A stretch of DNA of 64,000 nucleotides from Blasia pusilla (taxonomy: Eukaryota; Marchantiophyta; Marchantiopsida; Blasiales). Shown here one piece after another: positions 46,873-58,239 of the stretch. The stretch lies in the NCBI GenBank assembly GCA_050084515.1, contig CM114272.1:43400001-43464000 (forward strand), written 5' to 3'. Made by a program: the position numbers and the translations under genes. The notes under the pieces are model-generated. The model worked only from the letters and a program-made list of their open reading frames with translations. It was not told the origin of the DNA and searched no databases. Within the stretch, counting starts at the first letter, position 1. The number at the start of each line of letters is the position of its first letter.

Positions 46873-47094
46873 ATTATATTATTATTATGGGAGAGTGATT
46901 TCTTGATTTGCAAACTCCTCTATGTTTGACATGTGGTAACGGGCAATAAGAAAAGATTTCACATGCTATGGGCATCAAGAAAAAACGAATTTGAATTTAT
47001 GTGCGGCATCATTAGTCTCTTCCCTCGAGGGGTATACACTAGCTATTCTAACACTCTTTTTTTTTCCCGTGCATCGCACGGGCACCTTACTAGT
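46873..47094 (+). mobile_element. Non-autonomous Helitron-like element
   Basis: The 3' end is textbook: a GC hairpin CCCGTGC-ATC-GCACGGG (47,066-47,082), eight bases, then CTAGT (47,090-47,094) followed by T. The 5' end is less sure. GCTAATTATATTATTATTATGG near 46,869 resembles the start of the next element (GCTAAATCTATATTATTATTGG at 47,252). No coding capacity. Confidence 0.55.
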
Positions 47095-47257
47095 TGTATT
47101 TGTGTCGAAACAGCTAGCCAGGATTAGAAAATTTTCAAGATTTATCGTCATGTTTTGTACAGACCAGAAAACTACTAGTTATCGCGACTCCTTGGACTCT
47201 GCTTCCCATTCTCACAGTTTCTGGTGTGTCCTACCCACTAGGGCGGGACGAGCTAAA

Positions 47258-47382
47258 TCTATATTATTATTGGCTCCTCTCATCTTTCCTCCTTATACAT
47301 GTCATTTTTTTCTAAGTCAATAACATCACTTCACTTTGAATTCGAAATTGTACATTTGTGAATCACATGGGCACCGGCTAGT
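47258..47382 (+). mobile_element. Second short Helitron-like fragment
   Basis: It starts TCTATATTATTATTGG preceded by A, and ends CACATGGGCACCGGCTAGT. The end aligns with the previous element's GCACGGGCACCTTACTAGT, with the hairpin decayed. 125 bp, no ORF. Confidence 0.4.
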
Positions 47383-48329
47383 ATTCCATATGGCAGGGTA
47401 ATATCCAAACATGTCGCTTTCTACAAGGGACTCGCTGAATCCCAACCGTTGCATTTTTGCTCCCTTGACTTTAGTATCAAAGGTGTCACCTTCTTCTTCT
47501 AAAATACAACTAAGATGGACTACAATATTGACATGATGTTTAATTTTTCATTAATTGCATTATAATTTCAATGATTTTTTATTTATTAAAAATCCAAGAA
47601 ATAGGGCATATCATCAAGGTTGTACCAAAATGGACTAGTCTCATCCACTCGACGGACATGCCAAACTAATCACAATCCCGGGTTTTTTTCGGCGCCCAAG
47701 TCACTTGCACATGGTCGTGTGCAACAGGTGCAAGCTAGGGTGAAGGATGTTGGTCAGGGTGCGGGATGGAGGTACGCCACAGACGCGACTCGGGTGCTCT
47801 AGTGGGCCTGGTAGGTTGGAGGCTTGCCAGGCTTGGAAGCCATACGCAGGCTTATGGGCCAGTCAGGCTAAGTGCGGGCTTGCAAGCATGCCTATCCCGA
47901 GCCTTATGGGCTAGTTGGAGAGCGGGTCAGGCACAGGATGTTAGGCGGACAGGCCTAGCACGGGATGGCACGCGGGCCTGGTATAGGCTTAATGAGGGCC
48001 CCTCATGGACTAGGAGGGCAAGGTGCAGACCATGTGGTCTCCTTGTGGGCCTAGGTTTGTAGCATGCGCGTAGTGGAGGTTGAGGTTTGAGACAAGGTCG
48101 GATTATGCGGGCTGAAGCAAGCTCCGTAGGGTTGGGTGCGGGCTTTACGGTTCGTGTGCGGGTAGGGAAATATTCTCATTGTTATTAAAGGCACTTGAGG
48201 GGGTGGAGAAGAAAGTAGAAGATTCAAATATCTTTGTATAGGGTGTTGGTCCATCTTAGCAACTAAGATGGACCACCCTATTGTGGTTGTATGTCACATT
48301 CTTCTTCTAAAATACAACAAAGCTAGTGG
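47383..48329. other. Non-coding region with G-rich segment and direct repeats
   Basis: No gene recognised. CTTCTTCTAAAATACAAC occurs at 47,493-47,510 and again at 48,301-48,318. A hairpin GGTCCATCTTAG/CTAAGATGGACC lies at 48,248-48,274. Between them 47,690-48,180 is G-rich with many GCGGGCTT and GGGCC-like words, unlike its AT-rich surroundings. The bracketing 18-bp repeats suggest an inserted segment. Confidence 0.5.
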
Positions 48330-51300
48330 TTGTGCTTATGTCCGAGAGTTCAAGCAAGAATAAACTCAATCCCGAAGATGGATGAGTTTGGACTGAAGAT
48401 AATCTTTTTAAGTGGACTCAAGTCAAGCGCAGAGAAGGCCCTCTTCCGTATGCCTTAGCTACCAAAGACTTGCGCGGAGCTTCTGAGACTAGCGGAGCAG
48501 ATTGGAGACGATGAGGTCCAAAGCCAAAAACCCTTGGAGAAAACAAGTTTTTCGAAGTTATCGAAAAAAAGGGACCTTCAAGAGGGTTTGGAGTGGGAGT
48601 GAGTGCGACCATGGAGGGTCTCTTACCCCAATAGAAAAATGAGTGGAACTCAATGCAAAGCCAAGAGGGTCGCCGCACCCGAAGTCAGCAAACGCAAAAG
48701 TGATTTGCTACAATTGTGGTGAAACCGGGATTATGGCTAAGGAATATATGAGACCCAAGGTTAGTAAACCGAGTATGATTATGTTTGTTGCTAAGCACTT
48801 ACCGGCGGAAGATCTAGTTACATCTCTCCAAGTCACCAAGAGGACACCCAATTTGGTTTACCTCGAATCCAAGATCGCTGATCACGATGTGATGTTGCTC
48901 GTTGATATAGGTGCTTTGCACTCCTTCTTGAGCCCAAGAATTGTAAAGGTGTTGGGATTGCAAACCACTAAGGCGGACAAACCTATTAGGGTAGGTTTCG
49001 CGGGAGGCAAGTCTCACCAAACCTCAGAGTTGGTTTTAGGACTCGCTGTGAGATGCGGAGTATTCGAGTTGAAGGAGAATTTCACAGTTTGCAGCATGGA
49101 CGGAATTGATGGAGTCTTGGGGCACACGTTCTTGGATACGTATGAGGTGGAACAAAGGCAAAGACCTTTGAGGTTGGGCATCTTGGTAAACGACAAACGG
49201 ATACACGTCAGATTGGTTTGTGAGGTTCCTAGAAAGATGGAGTTGGTGAACGTCATCACGAGGACGAGTTTGATAGAGTTAGAGGAAGGATGAGACAAGT
49301 AGAGGATGATGCAAGCGTGAGATGTAGAGATCATAACTCAACTTCAAGGGAAATCCGTGAAACACTCAAGAGAGTTGTGAAAGAATTTGGACATGTTTTG
49401 ACTAAGGAGCTTCCGACTGAGTTGCCACCATATAGGTTGGTTGATCATAAGATAGAGGTGATACGTGGATCTCAACCACCTTCAAAGGTACCATATAGGT
49501 TTAATCAAGAAGAAATTGCAGAGTTGAAGAAATAGTTGGGTGAAATCCTAGAAAGGGGTTACATCCGAACTAGCAAGTCACCTTATGGAGCGCCTGTTCT
49601 CTTTGTGAGGAAGAAGAATGGAAAGTTGAGACTTAGTGTTGAATAGAGTGATGGTAAGGAACAACTATCCTCTTCCTAGGATGCATGACCTCTTTGATCG
49701 ATTTTCAAGGGCCAAGTATTTCAGTAGGATTGACCTGAAATCATGATATTATCAGATTCGGATTTCCGAAGTGGATGTAGAGAAGATTGCAAGTAGGACG
49801 AGATACGGTTCGTTCAAGTTTGTGGTAATGCCTTTCGGTCTATGTAATGCGCCTCTAATGTTCACCACTTTGATGAACTCCATCTTTCATAAGGAGACGG
49901 AGGAGTATGTGATCATCTATATAGATGACATACTCATCTATTCAAAAACACTAAGGAGCACGCTCGACATTTGAAGACGGTGTTTGAGAACAAGTTGTAT
50001 GCAAATGCAGACAAGAGTGAGTTAGGTTTGACAAAGATCAAGTTCTTGGGGCATGTGGTTAGTGCAGATGGAGTGAGTCCAGACATGGAGAAAGTAAGCG
50101 CGATTGTCGAATGGGAAATGCCTTTGACTGTGAATGGGATTAGGAGGTTCATCGGAGTGGTCCAGTTTTACCGGACATACATCAAGAAATTTTTGTGAAA
50201 AGTGAAGCCTCTCACAGATTGGACCGTCAAGTTTGCCAATACAACATGGACCGAGTGAAAGAGATCTCTCGTAGGACCCATTTTTGAAGTTTTCGGAGTT
50301 CGACCAACCGTTTGAGGTGCACACTGATGCTAGGGATTTTGCGATAGATCGAATGTTGGTAGAGAAAGGGAGACATGTAGCATTCGAGAGCAAGAAGCTG
50401 AGCAAAATTGAAAGGAGATGGCCCACTCATGAGAAAGAGTTGTTCATAGTGGTTTATTGTTTAAGGAACTGCGTCACTATCTGAGACTTTACAAGACTCG
50501 AGTATTCACCGATAAAATTTTGCTCATGTATTTTGAGACCCAGGATCGCGTAACACCAAAGCAACTTCGATGGAATGATACCTTGGAGTTGATGAATGTG
50601 GAGCTAATCCACAAGTCGGGGAAAGAAAATGTCATTCCATATGCATTTAAGTCATAGGGATGAGCATATGCCATCGACGACACAAGTCTTGAGAGAAATA
50701 TTCCCTAATGAAACAGGCCTAGAAAGAAGGATTTGTGAAGGATACATGAAGGATGTGCAAGCGAGTGAGTACCTAAGGAAGTTGAATCGAGGCGAGAAGG
50801 TGGCCAATCTAAGTTTGAGGCATGGTTTGCTAAGGTTTAAGCATAGCAGGATCTATGTGGGCCAAGGCAAGCTACGGACCACATTGTTTGTGGAATGTCA
50901 TGACGGAACTTTGGCATGATACAAAGGGGAGAAATCCACTCTTGTTGTTTTGGCCAAGAGATTCTTTTGGCCCAAGATGAAGGAAGATATTGCTCAATAT
51001 GTGAAGATCTACATGACCTGTCAAGCAAACAGAGTTTCTTATGCGAAGAAGCAAGGCTTACTTCGTCCTTTGCCAATCTCGGAGGAACCCTTGCAAAGCA
51101 TTAGCATGGATTTCAATATGAGTCTTTTGGAATCTGAGGGATACAACGCTATACTTGTGATAGTTGATCAGTTTAGCAAGTTAGGGAGGTTTGTGCCAAT
51201 GAGAGATTTTGCGATGGCCTATACGACTTCCCGACTATTCTTGGATACTTGGTGGCAAGCTCATGGATTGCCTAGGAGCATTGTGTCCAATCAAGATCCA

Positions 51301-52150
51301 AAGTTTACCGACGCCTTTTGGAAAAATTTATTCATGAGATTCGGGACCAAACTCAGCTTTAGTACGGCCTTCCATCCTCAAACAGATGGGCAAAGGGAAA
51401 AGGTAAACTCAAACGTGAACCAATACTTAAGGAATTACGTGAGTGCGGACCAACGAGATTGGGCAAAGTGGCTAACTAGGGTTGAGTATTGCTACAACTC
51501 CACCAAGAATTTTTGCAACTGAAGAATCTTTGTTTCTTCTGGCGTATCAAAGAGAACCACAAAGGCCTCTTGACTTGGCCCTTTCCAGGGACGCTACATT
51601 GGCACACACTCGTCAAGCAACGGCGGAATGTTTGTAATTGGAAATGTAGGAACAACAAGAGAGAGCGAGACGAAGTCTTGCCAAGACTCAACTAAGGTAT
51701 GTGAAGCATGCTAACAAGAGTCGGCGCCAAGTGTGTTTCCAAGTTGGGGAACAAGTGTGGTTGAATGTAAGGAATCTCACTCTTCCAAACGAATTTTTCG
51801 AGAAATTTTCAGCCAAGTATGTTGGGCCCTATGTGAGCAAGGAAAAACCATTTGAGGATGTGTATACATTGGATCTTCCAAACGAGCTCAAGATTCACCC
51901 GATTTTCCATGAGTCATTATTGAAGAAGTATCTTCAAGACAATGTGTTTCTGGAGCGAAGAATTGTGTTGAGACCACGGCTAGTCATCAGAAATGAGAAA
52001 CCAGAGTTCGAGGTGGGGACCATTCTGCGTTCCAGACGTAGAGCCACCAAATACTTCGTCAACTGGAAAGAGTACCATGTGAAAGAGACCACTTGGATTG
52101 CGGAGGCAGATCTTGAACACGCGCAAGAGGCGTTGCGATATTTTAAATAG
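48330..52150 (+). pseudogene. Chromovirus gag-pol remnant (second copy)
   Basis: Order: end of capsid region; nucleocapsid with a broken knuckle CYNCGETGIMAKEY (His to Ile and last Cys to Tyr); protease with LVDIGALHSFLS in place of LVDTGAS (catalytic motif lost); RT with YFSRIDLKS and an intact YIDDILIYS at about 49,915-49,941; RNase H; integrase with MDF, SNQDPKFT and a REKVNS block; chromodomain to 52,150 (LEHAQEALRYF). Stops include 49,291-49,293 and about 49,533, and the frame changes several times near 49,650, 49,960, 50,470 and 51,510. It retains the GEQVW residues missing from the first copy, which helps define the ancestral sequence. Confidence 0.88.
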
Positions 52151-52873
52151 ATGCAAGATAAGCATATATGTTAGTACATGGTGAAGAAAAGGACATAACT
52201 TGTGACGAGGAAGCTTGGGCCGATAATCTATTGTAACTAGAAAAGTTTATTTGTTGCAATAAAGAATGCATGGATTTGGAGATTCGATGCTAGTGATTGT
52301 GATTTTGAGAATGGTAGAGCATGGCAATGTGTAGTTCTTCATATGCTTAGGATGTACGTCAAGGAGGCAAAACAATGAGTATTTGAGGTGAGAGCTTGTA
52401 TTCAGATAAGGCATGAAGATCAAGACCAAGTGTAGCAGTACTAACATTTAGGCCCGCCCTAACGTAGGCGAGGCAGATTAGTCTGTCTTGGGATTTGTAG
52501 TGATCTCATTCATGATGCATGAGTGAACATAGTCACGCGCCTAAGTAGAATATGAGTAACCCAAAAGTATTACGAATTGGCTAGGTAAACATACGATTTT
52601 TTACAAATAGTGAGTAAATGAAGTGTCAAGTTGCAGACTTAGTTAGCTTATTTTGATAGTTTAGATTTAGTTTTGCAGAATTGGTCTGGGTTAATTGAAG
52701 TGGAAAAGCTAATCAATCTAAGTGCTGCAAGCGACAACCTAAGACTTAAGCCAAAAGAGGAATTGCGGGTTAGCTACCACAATACGATTCAATGTTAAGG
52801 GGTCGGCTTCCCATAAATTAACATTAAAAAGGTTTGCGTTGATTAGAACATCAACCTTCTAAAGAGGGGTAAG
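52151..52873 (+). other. 3' untranslated region and polypurine tract of the second copy
   Basis: Aligns with 7,842-8,531 of the first copy and ends with AAAGAGGGGTAAG. No gene. Confidence 0.7.
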
Positions 52874-53536
52874 AGTTGCAACCCTCATAACCAAACGAAC
52901 ACCAAATAGGCGTCAAGCAGAATATCAGAACTCTAATGGACTCAGGCTACGATGATCGCGCTTTGGAGAGGCTTTTGGAAAGATCTCTTAGAAAAGTCCA
53001 AGAGATAAAACACAGAATAGAGTTGTGTGTTTCATGCGTTTGTGGTTGCAACCAGAAAACCTGGACCAAACGCAAACCAAGACTTGAGATGAGTTGAGTC
53101 TTGGAAGATTGGTTGCCAACAAGGTGAGAACCAATTTTGGAACACGTCTAGCAATTGGGCATTTTGACTATGTTTTGGACCCTAGAATTTAGCCCCAATT
53201 ATGATTTTGGGACAAGTAAGGGCGCATTAGAAAGCTTATCCTGATACGCTTCCAATCAACCAAAGATCTCAAAAAAGGCATAATTACATGTTGAGATATT
53301 AGCCAAAAATGATTGAAAGAGCAATCGGGTTGAGGCCAATCTGAGGGGCCCCACTGTCTTTCCCTAAAGTTAGGGGGAGGGTGGGGATCCACAAAAGTAC
53401 TAGTAAGGGGGAGTCTCTCCAAAGAGTCTTGGAACACGAACCCCACTTTGAGCACCAATCCGCGTCTCAAGGGCACGGGATGGAATGGGAGTTTGGCGTA
53501 TGAATTTGAAACCAAAATCTGATCCAAGAGAGTGGA
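52874..53536 (+). repeat. 3' LTR of the second copy, left part
   Basis: Begins AGTTGCAACCCTCATAACC, a decayed TGTCGCGACCCTCATGACC. It runs colinear with the family LTR until GATCCAAGAGAGTGGA, where the solo LTR interrupts it. The three start-site changes are all consistent with age. Confidence 0.85.
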
Positions 53537-54556
53537 TGTCGCGACCCTCATAACCAAACAAAACCAAATAGGCGCCGAGCGGAACATCAAAACTCAAGTG
53601 GACTCACGTTGCGATGTTTGCGCTTTGGAGAGGCGTTTGGGAAGGTCTCTTGGAAAAGTCCAAGAGAAGAAACGCAGAACAAAGTTATTCATTTCATGCA
53701 TTAGTGATCGCGACCAGGAAACCTAGACCAAATGTGAGCCAAGACTTGAGATGAGTTGAGTCTTGGAAGGTTGGTTGCCAAGGAGGTGAGAACCAGTTTT
53801 GGAACACGACTAGCATTTGGGGAATTTGATTGTGTTTTGGACCATAAATTTTAGCCCCAATATGCATTTGGCACAACTAAGGGCGCATAGGAAAGCTTAT
53901 TTTGAGACGTTTCCAACGCACCAAAGATCTTAGAAAACGCATTTGTACAGATTGAGATATTGGCTAAAAATGATTGTGAGAGCAATCGGGTTGAGGGCCA
54001 ATTGGAGAGGCCCGGGTGTCTTTCCCTAAAGGTAGGGGGACCCCAGAGATACTAGTAACGGAGGAGTCTCTTCAAGATGTCTTGGAACATGAATCCTCAC
54101 TTTGAGCGCCAAACGGGGTCTCAGAGGCACGGGATGGAACGGGAGTTTGGCGTTGGAACTTGAAACCCAAACTTGATCCAAGGGAGTGGACTTTGTACGC
54201 CACACTTGGATTCCAACCCGAGATTCAGTTTGTACGAGTCTCGGTTAGGGACTCATTGGATGTCCATCGGATAGTTGGAACCGCCAGGTGCGAAACGTCG
54301 TTTGAGGTTCCTAAACCGAGTAGAAAGTCTGTCCCAAGTCTTGCGAGATTTGCCCGTGTTGTAAACCGTGAAACTAGGAAGGTTGAGCTTGATGAGAGAC
54401 CGAGACGAGAACTCAGAAAGTTAGCCCGCTGATTGATCCAAGACCCGACTAACTAGAGTGCATGTTTTGATGTAGATCAGCGATGAGAGTGTGACCTACT
54501 AAACGCACGCTTCCGCAACAACAAGATTAACGTCCAAGGAGAGTAAACGCACGACA
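53537..54556 (+). repeat. Solo LTR nested in the LTR, with 5-bp target duplication
   Basis: Starts TGTCGCGACC and ends GCACGACA, 1,020 bp, similar in length to the 1,002-1,010-bp LTRs of the intact element. It is flanked on both sides by GTGGA (53,532-53,536 and 54,557-54,561). The interrupted host LTR continues right after the second GTGGA. It is a product of insertion followed by LTR-LTR recombination. Confidence 0.92.
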
Positions 54557-54561
54557 GTGGA

Positions 54562-54928
54562 TTTTGTAAGCGATACTTGGATTCCAACCCGCGATTCATT
54601 TTGTGTGAGTCACGATTAGGGACTCATAGGATATCCATTGGAGAGTTGGAACTGCCAGGCATGAAATGTCATTTAAGGTTTCTCAACCGACCAAAAAGTC
54701 TATCAAAAGTCTTCCGAGACTTACCTCTCTTGTAAACCGCGAAACTAGGAAGGTTGAGCTTGATGAGAGGCCGAGTCAAGAAATCGGTAAGTTAGAACCG
54801 CTGATTGATCCAAACTTGACTAACTTGAGTGTGTGTTGGGATGCAGATCAATGTTGAGAGCATGTCCTACTGAACGCACACTTCCGCAACAACAAAGATT
54901 AACGTTCAAGGAGAGTAGGCGCACAATA
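54562..54928 (+). repeat. 3' LTR of the second copy, right part
   Basis: Continues with TTTTGTAAGCGATACTTGG, matching the LTR interior, and ends near GCGCACAATA, a decayed GCGCGACA. Adding it to 52,874-53,536 gives a host LTR of about 1,030 bp, as expected for the family. Confidence 0.85.
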
Positions 54929-54989
54929 ATTGTCATGTATTGAAGGATTTTGGATTGCTCTTTGTATATCTTTGTTTAGCAACCTATGG

Positions 54990-55873
54990 ATGTAAATAGG
55001 CTAACTTGAGTAGGATTCAATACTACTTGTGTTATTTTTTTTTGTACAAGTCTTAAATAGTTTACAAAGTCTTCATAGTTATGAATTTTGAGGTTAGATG
55101 TTATGAAGAAGTGATCACCTTGGCACTACCATTTTTGGTTCTTATCATGAGAGAATGTAGAGTGTATATAGTAATTCTATACTGAAAAGGAGAACTTCTT
55201 AGAGAGTTCACCTTGCATCAAAGTCTAGCGCAGTTAGAAGGTCCACTCTTACTCGAAGAAAAGCTTTCGATATGACAAGGGTCAAGGTGCCCCAACATTG
55301 CGCTCTATGGCTAAGTCCACATAAGCACAAGTAGTCTCTTCCTCTTAAGCGGAGAAAATTTGGAATAGTTATGGTTTTAAGCATAAGAATAAATTGATAA
55401 ACGAGCGTGATAGGGATTTGGTGTACATCTACACAAAATCAAGGTTTGGAGACAAGGGTATTTCACGAAAATCAACATAAGCACTCTTCTCTCAAAGGGA
55501 TGTCCAAGAACAAGCTAGAAAGGTTGTAGAAGATAGTAGTGAGTCTATCTTACATGCAAGAAACCATTATGGTAATCATGAACATAACCTCGACATGCAA
55601 GATGAGGACCTAGAGGATGTGGATGTGCTATGTAGAATATATGGCATCAAAGAGAGGCAGGATATCCATATAGGCGACATTGAAAACTTTGACTACCAGG
55701 GACATGTGTGTCATTTGAGCCTTAGCCCTTATGGAGGAAACAAAGATGACTATATAATGGAAAATTGGATTCGAGTGCACGAGGAAGACCAAGAAAAGAG
55801 GACTTTAATCCTAGCAAATACAAGTAAAATTTCTCCAACATTACCTACGCTCCTCATATTTTCGCACCAGTAG
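54990..55873 (+). pseudogene. hAT-like transposase C-terminal fragment
   Basis: Around 55,325-55,450 one frame reads SSS, stop, AEKIWNSYGFKHKNKL, then DRDLVYIYTKSR. It resembles the conserved plant hAT dimerisation region (ERNWSTYSFIHSKKRNRL...DLVYVHTNLR). Downstream DEDLEDVDVL (about 55,600) fits the acidic stretch that follows in those proteins. The N-terminal zinc finger and catalytic core were not found. An ORF at 55,595-55,873 continues without a known motif. It is a decayed remnant; the assignment rests on one motif region. Confidence 0.55.
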
Positions 55874-56479
55874 GAATTCAAAATTGTTCTATCGAGTCCA
55901 ATGAACCACGAATGGATTCTCCTCCATAATCTTCGAATGTTGAAAGATTGGACTTAGTAGATGAGCTTGATGATGATAAGGTTCTCATATCTGTTATTCA
56001 CAAATCTCAACCCATCAATAATGGCATAGATAGTTCATACTTTTCCTCCTATGATGAATCAATTGCAATAGGAAATCCTCACCGATCCACTCAACTTAGA
56101 ACTCTTCAGGCGCCAAATAACCGCCTATATCTAAACCCATCAGACCCAACCATAGACCTAGAGTAGTAGAGTAATTGGTGAAGTTACTGAAACGGAATAG
56201 TAAATAGTTCTACCAAACTTGTTTTGTAAAGAATATTGTAAGAATGTCATTATATAGACATTCCTTTTTGTAACATTCTTGATAATAAAGCAATGTTTTA
56301 CATTGAAGCTTAAATTTAAAAGTACCATTTTGAGAAGAGATGAATTTTTTTGCACATTAAGTTGCCAAAATATTTGTAGGCAAGTCATAAACACTTTACA
56401 AAACATCAAGAGAGATCAAGTTTCAGGTCAAGTTATGCTTTTTGAGGAAAAAAATAATCATGATGGATCCATTGGATGA

Positions 56480-56855
56480 CCCACCGGTTTTTGGACTCTT
56501 CGTCACAACTTCATTTTCCTTTAAAATTTTCATAAATTATAGGATTAAGTGGCCAAAATTTCAAATCAAGACAAAATCCTTAAACTAGACTAAAAGTAGA
56601 AAGACTCTATTTTCCTAAAAGATTTAATCGTGCGGGTCCAAAAACCACCTTAATACTAATGGGCTTTTGGTCCTAACTCCGTTATCCTTGAAACCTTGTA
56701 GAATTCTTGGACCCAATTTAATGATCAAGTTTCGTAAATCTTACATTAAGACAAAATATTTCAAAAGGATGAAAAATAGAAAGACCTTCTTTTGTAAGAA
56801 GGTCTGATCGCGCAAATCCAAAAACTTCTCATGCGCATACATATCACTTCACGAC
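56480..56855 (+). repeat. 181-bp tandem repeat, first block (about 2 units)
   Basis: Units are anchored by GGGTCCAAAAACCAC at 56,634 and its variant at about 56,815, spacing 181. Each includes a TTGAAACTTTGTAGRA-like segment and a hairpin AGACCTTCT...AGAAGGTCT. The block stops abruptly at about 56,855, where an R1-related sequence begins. Confidence 0.75.
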
Positions 56856-57330
56856 ATACATTGCTGGTCACATCTACACCACACAACACAAATCTTCCCC
56901 ACACGCGAGTCGATCCACACATGTACAAAAATCAACTCATATATATATATGGAGATCACACGACGCTAGCACCCTAGTCCTATCTCACACATATACAAGA
57001 GAGGTGCTCCAATGGCCCAACATGAGAAAGATGGCTTAGGAAAGCCATCTTCCTCTCTTATATAAGGCTCTTCCCCTAAAAATAGCCATCCTCTTGGTAA
57101 CCTACGCGCACAGGTTACCAAGGGCAGGTGACCTGGTCAATAAGTCACCCGGTTGTGAAAGACCTCAACATGAAAGTTGTCAAAAATGATGTTCCTGACA
57201 CAATGGACCTATCCTCAACCTCATCTGACACCGTGGGACAAAGTTACACTCAAGATAGTCCGCTGGCTCCTACGCCCCATCCACGATAGATCTCGGCCTA
57301 TTGGCTATTCAGATGTGACAAACCACTTAC
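56856..57330 (-). mobile_element. R1-related insertion in the tandem repeat
   Basis: Begins ATGCGCATACATATCAC...ACATACATTGCT, the reverse complement of the R1 end (compare 10,070-10,105). It also holds hairpins TGGTAACCT/AGGTTACCA and AAGATGGCTT/AAGCCATCTT. Tandem units resume on its far side. Probably an LTR or small element of the R1 group on the minus strand, much diverged. Confidence 0.5.
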
Positions 57331-57700
57331 ATACTAGTAGGATTATAATATTTCGTCCCAAATTTTAGGTCGAGATGAGGACCTTGAACAAGATGGAAAA
57401 ATGGAAACACCCTCTTTTACTAGAAGATCTGATCGCGCGAGTCCAAAAATCACTTAAATATTTTTGGGATTTTGATAACAACTCTATTTTTCTTGAAACT
57501 TTGTAGGAAGCCTAGAAACACCTTAAGTACCAAGTGTCCCAAATATTCAATCAAGATGAGATCCTTGAAGAAGATAAATATTTGTGAGACCTTCTTTTGG
57601 AAGAAAGTCTAATCTTGCGGGTCCAAAAACCACTTAAATAGTTTTGAGCTTTGGGTCACAACTCCATTTTTGTTAGAGTTTTCATGTAAATTAACGTTGT
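57331..57700 (+). repeat. 181-bp tandem repeat, second block (about 2 units)
   Basis: Same units as 56,480-56,855, anchored by GAGTCCAAAAATCAC at 57,438 and GGGTCCAAAAACCAC at 57,620, spacing 182. Confidence 0.75.
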
Positions 57701-58239
57701 CTTCAAATTGAATTGGAAAAATAGGATTATCAAAGAAATATTTGTTACTTGTAAGAAAGAAATTAAATATTTCAGATGACAGAACAAAATCAATCAGAAA
57801 TATTCTTCAAGAGGCCCTTTCATTAAAAGAAATGTATAATTTTTATGACTAAACTTTAAATGACTACCCGAAAGAATAACTGAAACTATGACTAAAATGA
57901 TATGGTCATTGATTTTGTATGATTTGTAGTCTTCTTATCCATACATGGAGCATTTGGATTTAATGGTCCACTTGGCTCAAGAACCATACAATTAACAATG
58001 GTAAAAGAAAGCCTTGGATGGATAGACTGATAGGGATTTCTGCTAAAATGACACAGTCATAATTAGAACAGCTACATGATTTATCCTAATGACCTTAAAT
58101 AATAGTACGTGTATATGTGAAAGATCCCTCTTTTAGAATTCTATCGCATAATTCCATCCTACAATTCAACCCAATATTTGCTTATTGATAAAAAGTCGTA
58201 GGAACTCCCGCTTTTCCTTGTAAAAGTCCGAACCACCAC
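57701..58239. other. AT-rich sequence without recognised features
   Basis: No ORF, repeat or RNA gene was recognised. It may contain further decayed Helitron sequence downstream of the Rep remnant on the minus strand. Confidence 0.4.

Larger units (their letters stand above)
48330..54928 (+). mobile_element. Second, older chromovirus copy, 5' truncated, with nested solo LTR
   Basis: Colinear with the 2,164-9,533 element from mid-gag (matching about 3,940) through the chromodomain, 3' untranslated region, polypurine tract (52,861-52,873) and 3' LTR. The 5' LTR, primer site and the N-terminal part of gag are absent. Many stops and frameshifts show greater age than the first copy. Its 3' LTR was later interrupted by a solo LTR of the same family. 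Confidence 0.9.

Noticed and set aside
47766-48062. 98-codon ORF in the G-rich segment
   Set aside because: Biased composition (W, R, G, L) expected from G-rich low-complexity DNA. No motif.
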